Part shown: positions 12,501-21,989 of the stretch, one piece after another
Layout of the letters: every line of letters begins with the position of its first letter
Numbering within the stretch: the first letter of the stretch is position 1
DNA from: Omphiscola glabra
Taxonomy: Eukaryota > Mollusca > Gastropoda > Lymnaeidae
Assembly: GCA_964017045.1 (NCBI GenBank)
Contig: OZ024794.1
Coordinates: forward strand, 24,299,340 to 24,363,339
Reading direction: 5' to 3'
Length of the DNA: 64,000 nt
Program-made: the position numbers and the translations under genes
Notes under the pieces: model-generated
Databases searched by the model: none
The model's input: only the letters and a program-made list of their open reading frames with translations
Told to the model about the DNA's origin: nothing

Positions 12501-15500
12501 CAGCGAACGGATGGTTTCATATTCCTCTCTTTTCAGAATAATAAACAATCTGCCCCGCCCATTTGCATGCATTTTTATTTTAATGATTTTTTTAGATGGG
12601 AATCTAGTAGAAAGCTAAAAGAAAGCCAAAAAAGTTCGTGCACTAACATTTTGATTATCATTCCTATTTCAGTTTTTGTTTTGTGTTGTAGGACTAGTTG
12701 TAGAAGAAATTCTTCGCTGTAAACCGTGTTTTCAGATTTATTTGTCCGACGTTCTAAAAATAGTAACATTACTTAGTGCGCTGTGACGTTTTCCTGTCTG
12801 AGAAATGACAAGCCCTATTCGAAAGATTTGGGCCGTTGCATATTATCATGCATTTGAACAATTCCCCGTATAATATTATTATTGTAAGTAGCCCTTTCAG
12901 TTTGATATCAAATACGTGCTTACTGCGTTGGCTCTGAAGAAATAAATTGAAATTTTCATGTCCGTTGAATTATTTTAATACGCTAAGTCACCAAATGCGT
13001 AAAAAAGGAGAAAATAATTCTGGAATACTGTTATTCGTACACGCTGTGAATGTAAAATATTTTTAAAAAACGTTGACTCGAAGTACCCGATAAAGGAGTA
13101 TACGTTATAGTTAAATTGATTACAAGAATATAGGAAAGAAAAGAAGTTGGTGAAATTGTTTATACTTCTAAGGCTTTGGCCGGCGCTGGAAGTATAAAGG
13201 GTAAACTGGAAGTATGAATGGTGAACTGGAAGTAAGAATGGTGAACTTGGAGTATGAATGGTGAACTGGAAGCATGAATGGTGAACTGGAAGTATTAATG
13301 GTGAACTGGAAGTATGAATGGTGAACTGGAAGTATGAAGGATGAACTGGAAGCATGAATGGTGAACTGGAAGTATGAATGGTGAACTTGGAGTATGAATG
13401 GTGAACTGGAAGCATGAATGGTGAACTGGAAGTATGAATGGTGAACTGGAAGCATGAATGGTGAACTGGAAGCATGAATGGTGAACTGGAAGTATGAATG
13501 GTGAACTGGAAGTATGAATGGTGAACTGGAAGCATGAATGGTGAACTGGAAGCATGAATGGTGAAATTACTGAAGCTGTGTCACAATTAAAACGCAACAC
13601 TAAAACCACTTCGGATAAATCCTAACTTTTTTTATTACGTAAGCACAGCGGCATTAGCGTAACTCGGGAGGGGGGGTGGGGGCGGGGATATGGATTGCTC
13701 CGGTTGGCACCCTAGCTAACAACGGGGGTGACACCAAAATGTGAAACCGCAAATTTGAAAGATTTTTGCTGAAGTCTGTTTCATGGCAGATCTTAGTTAA
13801 ATGCAAGAGCAGGTTCAACCAGAGCAGGGAACAACCATAGGAACAAGTCTCACCAGTGAGAGAAGGGTGCCACCAGAGCAGGGAACAACCAGGAGAACAA
13901 GTCTCACCAGTGAGAGAAGGGTTCCACCAGAGCAGAGTACCACTTAAGCAGGTTGATTACAGAGTGGGCAGACACTGAGGAGGTCCATGGGGAGGCCTGG
14001 AGCGCATGGGGAGGGGGGGTTGACACCATGAGTTTACCCCAATGGGTTACGCCAAATCTAGTGACACAACTGCTCTGAGAAAAAGGGTTTTGGATCGGAT
14101 CCTTAGCTTACTTAGTAAGATGTGTACTCGGCTATAATTTCTTCACCCGAAACCTGTAGATTTTAAGTAGTTTTTAAAAAAAATATCTTACTCAGTTCAA
14201 CAGTGCAACTGTAAATAGTTAAATATGATGATGATGATAACTTCTAGATAACATCGAAGATCAAGGACAACACCGAATTCACCTTACTGTGGCAGCTAGA
14301 CGTACCCACTAGTATTTCATGTTATGTGGGTGGAGTTAGTGATGTGTCGTTACGAGTCCATGGGAAGAAAAAACTGAGTCCTAATGTTTAACGGAGGACG
14401 TCCCCACCACGACACTAAGATCCACAACAACAAAAAAATCATGTTAAACATTACCCAATGACATCGGCATGAAATAGCCAAAAAATGCGTTTAGAGTTGT
14501 ATACGACTGAAGTCTACTCTTGTAATACTTGAACTCAAAAGAGTGTTGCTAATATTTCTGAAGTGTACAACAAAACATGATCTTGGTTGGTACACAATTA
14601 ATAACTTGTGCCATTTAATCTACTTAAGCTTTCATCGAAGTCCAACCCTCTTGTCAACATACGATTTCTCATGAGAAAGAGATGGGGGGCTGCCATTTTC
14701 AGCCGCCCGGAGAGTTTTTGTTGGAAGGGGGAAGCTTGACCTGCTCCGGGCAAAACTAACCCTGGCTACTGCACTGCTCAAAGTGCACATGGATACTCCA
14801 CTGCTCATAGTGCACCTGGATACCCCACTGATCAAAGTGCACCTGGATACTCCACTGCTTAAAGTGCACCTGGATACTCCCCTTCTCAAAGTGCACCTAG
14901 ACACTCCACTGCACAAAGTGCACCTGGATACTCCACTGCTCATAGTGCACCTGGATACTCCACTGTTCAAAATGCACCTTGATAATCCACTGCTCAAAGT
15001 ACATGCTCTTATCTCATTATGAAAATTAGATCAGAGTGTTTGAAAGGTATAAATGAGCAATAATGCCGAACCCAATCAGCATAACTCTAAGGGAAGAAAG
15101 ATCGATACATAATGATGCTAATCTATCGATCCCACTGTGCAGGCATGATATCCGTCTCAAGAAGACTTTTGTTTGCTGTCCTCTAATTGCTGTCGGCCAT
15201 GTCTCCTTCGCAAAACATAGTTCTCTTATTTTGTCTTCCTTTGTGTTTTGTAATCATATGCTATATTTGTGTTCAATTTTGTTATAGGGTTATATTATCA
15301 AACCTACACAGCCGTGTTCTGTTGTATATTATTGCATATTCAAGGTTATAATTTCAATGTGCACATATTATTTTTAAATCCTTTACACCAACTTCGCTTG
15401 TGTTCGTGTGTTTGCTGCAAAAATCTTCGGACGCCTAACTGACCCACTTCCCGTCATCGTATCGAACCAAAACTTGGCACATAGCCTCATTGCCGTTGAC

Positions 15501-18085
15501 AACTAATTCTACCAAATTTTCAGCCCCACCCCAACTCCCGGAAACACGTTCTGTTTCTGCTGTTCAAGGGGATAATGGATGAATGGGATTTATTGTTTAA
15601 TGGAGTGGAGTTTAATTGTGGAGTTTTTGCTACGTGCTTTGTATTTGTGACGCATTTGGGTTTAAATATATCTTGAGTCTATTAGGTTTTACATGCGCCA
15701 AATTTTTATTAAAAAACCAAAATATTTCCATACCAAAAAAATGAGTTGCTGCAATCACACAGATGATAAATCACGTACAATTACATAAATGCAAACAAAA
15801 ATGCATATAAAGGATTTAGACGAAAAAACTTTTTTTGTTTTAGGGTTGTTTAATTATATAGTGGTTTTTACAAACACTGTGACACAGAATCGGAAGACAA
15901 AATATATATTGAGAGACATCGCCGTAATGTCCTGTGACAGATCAAGGTAGGAAAGGCCTTAACATAGTTTGTGGAATTTTGAAATCTAGGAGACATTTTA
16001 GAGAGTTTCGCTTGTTTAGTTATGTCACAGCTGTAAACTCAGGAAAGATCATTTTTATCTTTTATAATTTATCAACGGATATTTTAGCTATGCTGGTCGC
16101 ATGTTTGATTAGACTCTTTGCTGTGTATTGTGTTGTGAGGTGTACTGTGAATAGTTTTCATACAAATGTATATATATGCGTCGACATATATTGTACTGTA
16201 GAATATATGATATTTTGTAGACAGACAGTTGTAATATCACACACTGGGACGTAAATCTTCTAATGAGCTGGTCAGCGAGTGATTACATTTTTAATGGATT
16301 ATATGCATTCCGTTTACGGAGCAAGATTCGTCTCAGCTGGAAGTTGAGGCTGTCAGCTTGGGGTTGAGGCTGTCAACTGGGGTTGAGTCTGTCAACTGGG
16401 GATTGAGGCTGTCAACTGGGGATTGAGGCTGTCAACTGGGGATTGAGGCTGTCAACTGGGTGGGTTGAGGCTGTAAACTGGAGGTTGAGGCTGTAAACTG
16501 GGGATTGAGGATGTCAACTGGGGATTGAGGCTGTCAACTGGGGATTAAGGATGTCAACTGAGGGTTGAGGCTGTCAACTGGAGGTTGAGGCTATCAACTG
16601 GGGGTTGAGGCTGTCAACTGGCGGTTAAGGCTGTCAACTGGAGGTTGAGGCTGTCAACTGGAGGTTGAGGCTATCAACTGGGGGTTGAGGCTATCAACTG
16701 GGGGTTGAGGCTGTCAACTGGCGGTTGAGGCTGTCAACTGGAGGTTGAGGCTGTCAACTGGAGATTGAGGCTGTCAACTGGAGGTTGAGGCTGTCAACTG
16801 GGGATTGAGGCTATCAACTGGGGGTTGAGGCTGTCAACTGGCGGTTGAGGCTGTCAACTGGAGGTTGAGGCTGTCAACTGGAGATTGAGGCTGTCAACTG
16901 GAGGTTGAGGCTGTCAACTGGGGATTGAGGCTGTCAACTAGGGGATTGAGGCTGACAGCTGGACCATTAAGATCATTAGGCCTAGACTACACCTATAGGC
17001 ATATCAAATCGTCAACCTTGGTTGCCAAAAGAACAGCGGCCCTGGCACCTTCTCTCTTTCTACGCGTGTGTTTCCACTCAAAAGCTAGTACCGTGTAAGT
17101 TCCCCCCCCCCTTTCGGCCAATATTCCAGCGATTGCTGACCTCGTCAACAATTTATATTTTTTTGCATGCCCCTCGTGACAATGTTCACCATAAGCCAGT
17201 GGCGTAGCGAGGGTTGATGTCACCCGGAGCGGTAAACTCATAGTGTCACACCCCCACCCCCCCCACCCCACCCCAAAACAGACTGGAACAAAAACAAATT
17301 AATTGAAGAATCGGGAGGTCAATGTATTTAAGAACTATAAATGTACTTAGAATCGCCCGACCACCTCGTATTTTGGTATCATAAATGTACTTAGAATCGC
17401 CCGACCACATCGTATTTGGTATCATAACTGTACTTAGAATCGCCCGACCACATCGTATTTGGTATCATAACTGTACTTAGAATCGCCCGACCACATCGTA
17501 TTTGGTATCATAAATGTACTTAGAATCGCCCGACCACATCGTATTAGGTATCATAAATGTACTTAGAATCGCCCGACCTCATCGTATTAGGTATCATAAA
17601 TGTACTTAGAATCGCCCGACCACATCGTATTAGGTATCATAAATGTACTTAGAATCACCCGACCACATCGTACTTGGTATCAGAGCTTCTTGCCCTTTAT
17701 GAAGTTCGGTTCGAGTGTGTGGTCTGTAAATGTGCAATTGTTGGTGTCACAGCTCTGCGTGTTTAATCCCCACTCCAAGTCTATGAGACGCGTGTGATGT
17801 ATTACATCCTTTGGGGTTACATTCTGTCTGGAAAATTATCTTCAAAATTAAACACCTAAGTATTTTCAATCTTACCTGCAGTGCAGCCATGACAGTGACC
17901 GGAACTGGAGGGGTGTCTAAAATTCTGTATTTCAGGGTCGATATTTTTATGTCTCCTGACGACTTTTCGTTGTTTCTATTCGTCCCACCATTGTCTGCCT
18001 CTCGCTCTTTTAGTTTATCCAGCGCCATGTTATGACTGACAGGTAACACTTCGTAAGCACTTTTGGATTTCTGGCCGTTTTTCAT
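363..18085 (-). CDS. SLC23-type nucleobase/ascorbate transporter gene, 5' part (exons 1-5, continues off left edge)
   Basis: Five minus-strand exons splice into one open frame of 252 codons plus 2 bases: 17876-18085, 11330-11487, 1893-2002, 1511-1608 and 363-544. Every junction has GT-AG ends and matching phase (0, 2, 1, 0, then 2 at the edge). The product starts with a polar cytoplasmic tail. It then shows the family's N-terminal signature: a D-x-PP motif before helix 1, HILLSISG, RLPIFQGPSS (the family's QG-containing substrate-site loop), and WRLQE-MAGALMVAS leading to RFIGPITVACTISLIG. SLC23 / nucleobase-ascorbate transporters are 12-14-helix plasma-membrane carriers, Na+-coupled for ascorbate or nucleobases in animals. 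About 40% of a typical 600-residue protein is present, so substrate cannot be assigned. The later exons and stop lie outside the window. The introns are packed with minisatellites. Confidence 0.9.
1027..1535 (-). repeat. 55-bp minisatellite built from the exon 4/intron 4 junction
   Basis: About nine units with exact 55-bp spacing: the shared GAGTTGACC motif recurs at about 1041, 1096, 1151 and so on to 1481. On the minus strand each unit contains a copy of the last 24 nt of exon 4 (GGATCACGTGGAGGCTG core), then GAG|GTAGGT or GAG|GTAAGT, then about 31 nt of intron. Two units (near 1075 and 1293) carry a mutated donor (CTATAG...ATAGGT). The array abuts and merges into the true exon end at 1511. 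Confidence 0.92.
1511..1608 (-). CDS. SLC23-like exon 4 (extracellular loop with potential N-glycosylation sites)
   Basis: The exon holds 98 nt between a GTCCACAG acceptor and a GAG|GTAGGT donor. It encodes STESWLSNVTVATNASSIG and then DDPLPGIMWRLQE. It contains two N-x-[ST] sequons (NVT and NAS), as expected for the large extracellular loop between helices 3 and 4. Its last 24 nt and the donor are the source of the 55-bp minisatellite immediately downstream in intron 4. Confidence 0.88.
1893..2002 (-). CDS. SLC23-like exon 3 (QG-containing re-entrant loop)
   Basis: The CTCAACAG acceptor is followed by 110 nt encoding RLPIFQGPSSSFLVPLLAL and then DPVWKCP, ending GAA-G before GTATTT. RLP-[IL]-x-QG-x-[ST] is one of the most conserved signatures of the nucleobase-ascorbate transporter family, so this exon makes the family call secure. 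A W-x-C-P motif at the start of the extracellular loop is also typical. Confidence 0.92.
2279..2372. repeat. About 22-bp minisatellite (4 copies)
   Basis: Imperfect repeats of a CTGTCCAGTGTAGCAGGTC unit, followed by a G-rich stretch. It lies in SLC23-like intron 2. Confidence 0.8.
2577..2725. repeat. 23-bp minisatellite (about 6 copies)
   Basis: Degenerate tandem copies of a 23-bp unit with core AGAATRTTAACARACACAAC. The first two copies are identical and later ones diverge. Confidence 0.85.
2726..3830. other. Non-coding intronic sequence
   Basis: AT-rich stretch within intron 2 of the SLC23-like gene. No exon-like frame recognised. Confidence 0.5.
3830..5370 (-). pseudogene. Degenerate ZBED5/Buster-type hAT transposase fragment
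   Basis: Minus-strand translation gives recognisable pieces in the correct order but separated by stops and frameshifts. Near 5350-5150 there is a LEATYEF...GKNHTIEENLIKPS...FLKNVLEKDD segment. At 4939-4682 there is WAADGAPDMMSKKK, then LVQCVIHKENLVAKN and NEVLNSVISI. The C-terminus near 3890-3830 reads ...EELAEIRNDESVKTLFNIKGA and then a stop. These match the catalytic-core and C-terminal hAT region of ZBED5/SCAND3-like proteins (DGAP motif, C-x-x-H-[RK]-E motif, LNEVLN motif). It sits inside a transporter intron and is interrupted by the 25-bp minisatellite at 4005-4425. It cannot encode an intact protein. Confidence 0.85.
4005..4425. repeat. 25-bp minisatellite (about 17 copies)
   Basis: Highly regular 25-bp unit with core AACAAGTATAGCGGTATCAG. 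It splits the degenerate hAT transposase between its middle and its C-terminal piece. Confidence 0.93.
5371..6106. other. Non-coding, with C-rich runs
   Basis: Contains poly-C-rich tracts near 5416-5428 and 5803-5835. No gene recognised. Confidence 0.5.
6107..6437. repeat. 22-bp minisatellite (about 15 copies)
   Basis: Tandem units of CCCGTTGACCACATGTGACA plus two bases, with scattered substitutions (CTATTGACCTCATG variants). Each unit carries a CACATGTG or similar E-box-like palindrome. Confidence 0.93.
6438..7687. other. Non-coding intronic stretch
   Basis: No coding exon recognised. A G-run lies at about 7651-7666, just before the next minisatellite. Confidence 0.5.
7688..7858. repeat. 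22-bp minisatellite (about 8 copies)
   Basis: Near-perfect copies of GAAGATGGTCAGTTAGCCGT plus two bases. Low divergence suggests a young array. Confidence 0.93.
7859..9119. other. Strongly AT-rich non-coding intron sequence
   Basis: Mostly A/T with no exon-like frame. Confidence 0.5.
9120..9740. repeat. Compound GATA/GACA microsatellite
   Basis: About 600 bp of TAGG/TAGA repeats grading into GACA/GAGA-type repeats (GACAGACAGAGA). The long minus-strand frames here (Cys-Leu-Ser repeats) are translations of the repeat, not genes. Confidence 0.95.
9741..10568. other. Non-coding, with diverged tandem 150-bp units
   Basis: Between about 9780 and 10360 a loose unit of roughly 150-180 bp recurs, each with GGCCGGGGCC- or GACCGGGGAC-like core, a T/A run, and TGAGNTATNNAAATATAATTT. 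This is a diverged repeat typical of animal non-coding DNA. No gene recognised. Confidence 0.45.
10569..10955. repeat. 40-bp minisatellite (about 10 copies)
   Basis: Unit core AGCTATTCTGACCATACGAT followed by GATTTACACAAGAACATT. Copies alternate between ACACAAG and ACTCAAG forms. Confidence 0.93.
11330..11487 (-). CDS. SLC23-like exon 2 (transmembrane helices 1-2)
   Basis: A TTCCACAG acceptor opens a frame of 52 codons plus 2 bases. It starts HILLSISGCLTTSSIVADAA and ends TLSQTWLGV, followed by a GTAGGT donor. The HILLSISG motif joined to the ALQ of exon 1, and the ISG...A...C helix, match SLC23 transporters. A T-rich stretch with four copies of a short TTTATTGTAACAGC-like unit lies just beyond the donor, at about 11250-11310. 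Confidence 0.9.
11622..11770. repeat. 21-bp minisatellite (about 7 copies)
   Basis: Unit core ACCATTGACAGATTACATAT. The period of 21 is a multiple of three, so every frame without a stop in one unit appears open; those frames are not evidence of a gene. Confidence 0.9.
11894..12306. repeat. 37-bp minisatellite (about 11 copies)
   Basis: Unit core TCTCAAAAGTTCTGAGTACA then GGCAGTTGGCCTGAGCC. It lies in SLC23-like intron 1, 400 bp upstream of exon 2 on the minus strand. Confidence 0.93.
12307..13189. other. Non-coding intron 1 sequence
   Basis: No exon or mobile element recognised. Confidence 0.5.
13190..13565. repeat. 20-bp minisatellite (about 19 copies)
   Basis: Unit GGTGAACTGGAAGTATGAAT with GCATGAAT and CTTGGAGT variants. 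The Ser/Phe/His-rich minus-strand frames over it are repeat translations. Confidence 0.95.
13815..13935. repeat. 54-bp tandem repeat (about 2 copies)
   Basis: Two copies of a unit beginning AGAGCAGGGAACAACC and ending CACCAGTGAGAGAAGGG. The CAGAGCAGGG motif is shared with the 16-bp array at 23.6-24.05 kb. Confidence 0.75.
14012..14056 (-). mobile_element. Fragment of a CAGTGGCGTAG-type inverted-repeat element
   Basis: The minus strand resembles the segment at 17203-17262: GGTAAACTCATGGTGTCA followed by a C-run. It appears to be a degenerate piece of the same element family, without clear termini. Confidence 0.4.
14057..14764. other. Non-coding intron 1 sequence
   Basis: Contains a short ATG/GAT trinucleotide run near 14226. 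No gene recognised. Confidence 0.5.
14765..15003. repeat. 27-bp minisatellite (about 9 copies)
   Basis: Unit core CTGGATACTCCACTGCTCAA then AGTGCAC. Its period is divisible by three, which explains the open Leu/Asp/Thr-Pro frames on both strands. Confidence 0.93.
15004..16322. other. Non-coding intron 1 sequence
   Basis: No supported exon. The longer frames near 15063-15287 and 15934-16254 lack splice context and similarity to known families. Confidence 0.5.
16323..16962. repeat. 20-bp minisatellite (about 32 copies), longest array in the window
   Basis: Unit TTGAGGCTGTCAACTGGGGA with GGAGG, GCGG and GGGGG variants. The variants recur in the same order at about 16660 and 16780 (blocks of several units), which indicates segmental expansion within the array. 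Confidence 0.95.
17197..17270 (+). mobile_element. 5' end of a CAGTGGCGTAGCGA inverted-repeat element
   Basis: Begins CAGTGGCGTAGCGAGGG, then TGTCACCCGG, GGTAAACTCATAGTGTCA and a C-rich tail. Only one terminus is present. It shares its terminal bases with the 185-bp elements at 20.8, 23.4 and 57.1 kb. Confidence 0.6.
17322..17681. repeat. 43-bp minisatellite (about 8 copies)
   Basis: Unit core ATGTACTTAGAATCGCCCGA then CCACATCGTATTTGGTATCATAA. It lies about 200 bp from the 3' end of SLC23-like exon 1. Confidence 0.93.
17876..18085 (-). CDS. SLC23-like exon 1 (start codon, cytoplasmic N-terminus)
   Basis: The ATG is at 18085, giving 70 codons that end in ...VTVMAALQ before a GTAAGA donor. 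The first about 48 residues are polar and lysine-rich, as expected for a cytosolic tail. They are followed by LKYRILDTPPVPVTVMAALQ, which aligns with the conserved pre-helix-1 segment of SLC23 proteins (x-L-x-Y-x-x-x-D-x-PP). A second ATG at codon 20 (MALDKLKE) is an alternative start. The T-rich run at 18091-18104 (plus strand) lies just upstream in the 5' flank. Confidence 0.85.
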
Positions 18086-18104
18086 CACGATATTTTTTTT
18101 TTTT

Positions 18105-19391
18105 GTTCAAACGTTCACACAAAATTAAATTTCATTCCATTTACTTTGAATCATCATTCCACCATCTGAGCTGAGCTAAACTGAACCATTGAAGAGTATT
18201 TATGTAAAAAAAAAAAACGTTTGCTCGAGATATTAATGCATTATCCAATAATCAGATTAGACAAGATGGAGTTAATGTTATGAATGTATTTAAAAATAAT
18301 CCTATACGGTTCCGCATTTTTTTTGTTGTTGTCTGGTCTCGTAAAGTCTAATGCATACTGCATGTCCTTGGGGGGGGGGGCTATAAAGGGAATCGGGGTT
18401 AACGCACCCCCATGGACTCACCACGTACGTAAACGTAAACAGGCGCATTAACATAAATGATTTATTTATACGCTTTTTAGCATTGTGGACAAAATTTCTT
18501 TTTTTTTTTCCTTTTAACTTAGCTTACACTTATTTTAATTTTTTACAAATTTTGTTCCCTGTTTATATTTCATCATTATTGGCACTGTATTAAAAACTTT
18601 ATCGCAGAGATAGGGAAGATGAAGAGATTCTGTACTAACTTTTTCTTAAAATTTTAGATTTATTTTATATATATTATTATTAATTAAAATGGATTTCGAA
18701 CAATAAAAAAAGTTCTGCCTGTTTCTTTATCTATAATGAATGGCAAGGCTAAAAAAAAACTATTTATTTTAAGCCTACCAGTAATTTGCATTTCTAAATA
18801 ATTTTTTTTAAGTTCCCTAAATTTCATCTTAAAGTATATACTATTCACTTTAAAAAAAAACAGTATCACTTTGCCATTATTTTGTAACTATCTTGTAGTC
18901 CTCGAAGCAAGGCATTAACCTAAGTCTTACTTTGAGCGTGCCTGTTGGTTTCAATCTTTTCCGCAAAGCCTAAGCTTAAAATAAACTTCGAGTATCTAAC
19001 TGAAGCACCTTTCCATAAAAGGATTCTATTATTAATACTACGGCCTCCATCGCACTTTACTTACCCACATAGTGAAAATTTACCATAAAACGAGACGCCG
19101 CGAGATGCAAATGTATTCGATTAAGTACTGCTTTAGGAGAACATTGTATTACCCCGAAAATCAACGGCTTGACTCAAGAAATAAGTTGAACAGGTGTCTG
19201 AGAATTGCAAATGGTTGTCACGTCTTGTCTGCGTGAATTGAACAAGTCTGGGGAACGAATTATTATCACGTTCGTTACACGCTGTGTGACCAAATGGACA
19301 AGAGATGGATGACCATGATCACATTTAATGCCTTGTAGGATGGACGGTGTCACATTAATGCCTTTACTTCTGCAATCCTACTTTACTTTTC
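18105..19391. other. Upstream flank of the SLC23-like gene; no gene recognised
   Basis: AT-rich with a G-run at about 18370-18379 and long T-runs. It probably includes the SLC23-like promoter and any non-coding first exon, but no specific element can be named. Confidence 0.4.
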
Positions 19392-19399
19392 GTGTAGTG

Positions 19400-19576
19400 C
19401 AGCGGTTCTCGACTTCCTAATGCCATGTGCCCTTTATTACAGTTTATCGTGTTGCGGTGACCCCCAACCATAAAATTATTTTCGTTGCTACTTCATAACT
19501 ATGTGTTTTCCGATGGTCTTCGGTGACTCCTGTTCGGCACATAAAGGGGTTGAGACCCACTGATTGAGAACCGCTA
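19400..19576 (+). mobile_element. SPIN-like hAT MITE with perfect 8-bp TSD
   Basis: A 177-bp element starting CAGCGGTTCTCGACTTCCTA and ending TTGAGAACCGCTA, flanked by GTGTAGTG at 19392-19399 and 19577-19584. The left interior contains GTGACCCCCAACCATAAAA and TTTTCGTTGCTACTTCATAA. The right interior contains TGTGTTTTCCGATGGTCTTC. As remembered, both correspond to the two ends of the SPIN (Space Invaders) hAT family, joined by a central deletion. It is non-autonomous with no coding capacity. Confidence 0.8.
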
Positions 19577-19584
19577 GTGTAGTG

Positions 19585-20764
19585 CGTAATTGTTTGGTAA
19601 TCACAGACACTTCGGAATAAATTAGGTTACAGACAAATTAGTCTATGTGTAGGTTAATGACCTCACATAATTCAAAACTGTCAAAATGAAAGAAATGTAT
19701 ATGCACTAAATGTGTCATTTTTGGAAGGTGAAAGATAAAACACGAGTACCAGTACATACAACCACATACACACACAACAACAACAACGCCTACTCACACA
19801 TATATAGATGCACACATGACTTTAATCAATGTAGGGCATATGAGTGTAGAAGTATCTTGACTTGCAATTATCATAAGATATGTAGATGACCTCATCAATA
19901 TCACCACCATTAGGTTGACTGATGGAATTAGCATATTTTTGATGTAAGATGAGTGTGTTGCTTCGCATAAAATTTATAAATTCTTCTTTTTTTATAAAAA
20001 AAAATATTCAAATTATTTCACGAATAAATTCGTAAGTGTTTTTTTTAAAAATAACTTATACGTATACCGATCGATTTTCGAGACAGCTAACAAACCCAAT
20101 CTCTCACTTCCAACGATGGTAAATGGAGATATAAACACTACGCAACGTTCATAAAGTTATCCAGAAAATTAACTCTTAGAATCTGAAACTCAAACTATAT
20201 TGCAAACATTGCAAGCTTTAAATTAATGATTCGTCGATATTTAAAATCAGTCAGGAAAAAAAACAATCAATTCCAGATTTAGATTACACCACATTCGCTA
20301 CTATCGATCAATTCATTCATTTTCAATGCAAATTCAGGCAATCACTATTTCCAGCCCGATTGGGTATTAATTCATTCAGTAATCTTTTTACAACCTAGTT
20401 GCAGTTTTCCCTTGCTCTCAGGCAGTCTGTTGGAATAGCTCTCGGGGCAAGTGTCCATATGGTCTGATGAACTTGCTCTGCATTTATGAATAATTTATTT
20501 CTTGGTTTGCAGGGACTCAGTCATTCGCACCAGGGCCCTCTTAACAGGGTCGTGGGCGCTGGGTAATCTAAAGCACCGATGCCCCTTATTTCCTCTCTAA
20601 CCTGTTCAAGTAATGTTATTTTTAGGAAAAGCATTTGGGGCCCAGGTCTACCCAAGCGTTATTACCAGTGTTTCTTTTAGACAATATCAAGGAGGGTAGG
20701 GGGGAATAATCATAGGCAAAGGCATCTACCAGCGTTAAAAATAAGCGTAATGTCACTGTCAACC
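19585..20764. other. Non-coding intergenic sequence
   Basis: Contains a short CAACAA/CACACA-rich patch near 19760-19795. No gene recognised. Confidence 0.5.
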
Positions 20765-20772
20765 CCCCTCCC

Positions 20773-20932
20773 CAGTGGCGTAGTGATGGGGGGCAAGGGG
20801 GCATCATGCCCCGGGCGCTACTCACAAAGGGGCGCCAATGATCTTTTACTATAATATTGTATGGTTTTCGAATAGGGGGGGCGCTAAAAAGGTATTGTGC
20901 CCCGGGCGCGAGTTATTATCGCTACGCCACTG
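20773..20932 (-). mobile_element. CAGTGGCGTAG MITE, copy A (TSD CCCCTCCC)
   Basis: 160 bp bounded by CAGTGGCGTAG and CTACGCCACTG, with identical CCCCTCCC flanks at 20765-20772 and 20933-20940. The interior (GCGCCCGGGGCA, ACAATATTATAGTA) is that of copies B and C, in reverse orientation. CAG termini with 8-bp duplications indicate a hAT-type non-autonomous element. Confidence 0.88.
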
Positions 20933-20940
20933 CCCCTCCC

Positions 20941-21989
20941 CAAGGAAAACATAAACAATTTTGTTCCTTTTTTTTTTCGCCAGAGATTAGTTTCACTTAT
21001 GTAATCTACCTAGTACAACTAAATAAATATCAATGTAAAGGAACATCGTATTTTTTTAAGTTCAAGAAAATCTTTTTAATTATTTACATTCAGAATCAGA
21101 GCTTGTTTTTTTTTTTTTCTAGGAGATGCAAAAATGCTAGTACACTCAATTTGAACGGGGTGTGTTGCGGCCTTCTTTCGTTGTCTAAGGTCTATTGATG
21201 CATGGGAATTATTTATTACGTCTATGATTACTACTATTGTTACGTAGTACGCTCGCTCAAGTGTGTCCTGGTACGTCCAGCTGGGCTGACAGCTATGGAT
21301 CACCAATCACACAACAAAGTCCATGAATAGCAGAAATTTTAAAATATAATCCTTTATTTCTGATAAACACATGCAGTACTAGCAACTAGCAAGAGTCACT
21401 AATCCTTTAGAAGCACGTAATCATATCCTTATTAAACAGGTATGAAGTAACCTCGCACTACCATAGGTGTGCATCACGATCTCCCTCAATCACACAGCCC
21501 TCGTTCATGAACCTCGTCTTAACTAAAGATCATTTCACACACTGCCTTTTATATCTTTACACACAAACACCCAGCATACACTAAAGCTCAACACCAACCA
21601 ACTTCACGCTCTGACCTCACGATCAACAACTCACAAAACACTCACACGATCAACAACTCGCCCTATCAAACATTCCCAACAAATCCAGTTCACAACAGGG
21701 TGGCAGCAGAATTCTGAAGCGCCCTAGGCTCCCGAACGAAAATTGAGATGATATTGGGGGAGGGTGCACTCAGTGAGCCCTTCCTAAGAATTTTTTTTTG
21801 TTACCTTCAAAATACAGGGGTGCATTTTGGCGCATATCTGAATTAAGTTTTGTATCATTCGCACTTAATCGATGAGCAGCAGATTATATGCTAATGGACA
21901 TTTAAACTCTCTTGACCTGAATGTGTTTAAGCAAAGTGTTTAAATTTAGTTGCGTTAAAAAATGTTATTTTATCATTTTTAATTTAAAC
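20941..21989. other. Non-coding intergenic sequence
   Basis: Contains a short GATCAACAACTC duplication near 21620-21660. Nothing coding recognised. Confidence 0.5.

Noticed and set aside
12975..13609. Minus-strand frames of about 100-190 residues rich in Ser, Phe and His-Ser-x-Phe
   Set aside because: Produced by the 20-bp minisatellite; no splice sites or family similarity.
14632..15022. Open frames on both strands over 240 bp
   Set aside because: The 27-bp period is divisible by three, so a stop-free unit yields a long frame by chance.
20857..20940. Plus-strand frame RIGGALKRYCAPGASYY
   Set aside because: It is a translation of the CAGTGGCGTAG MITE, not a gene.
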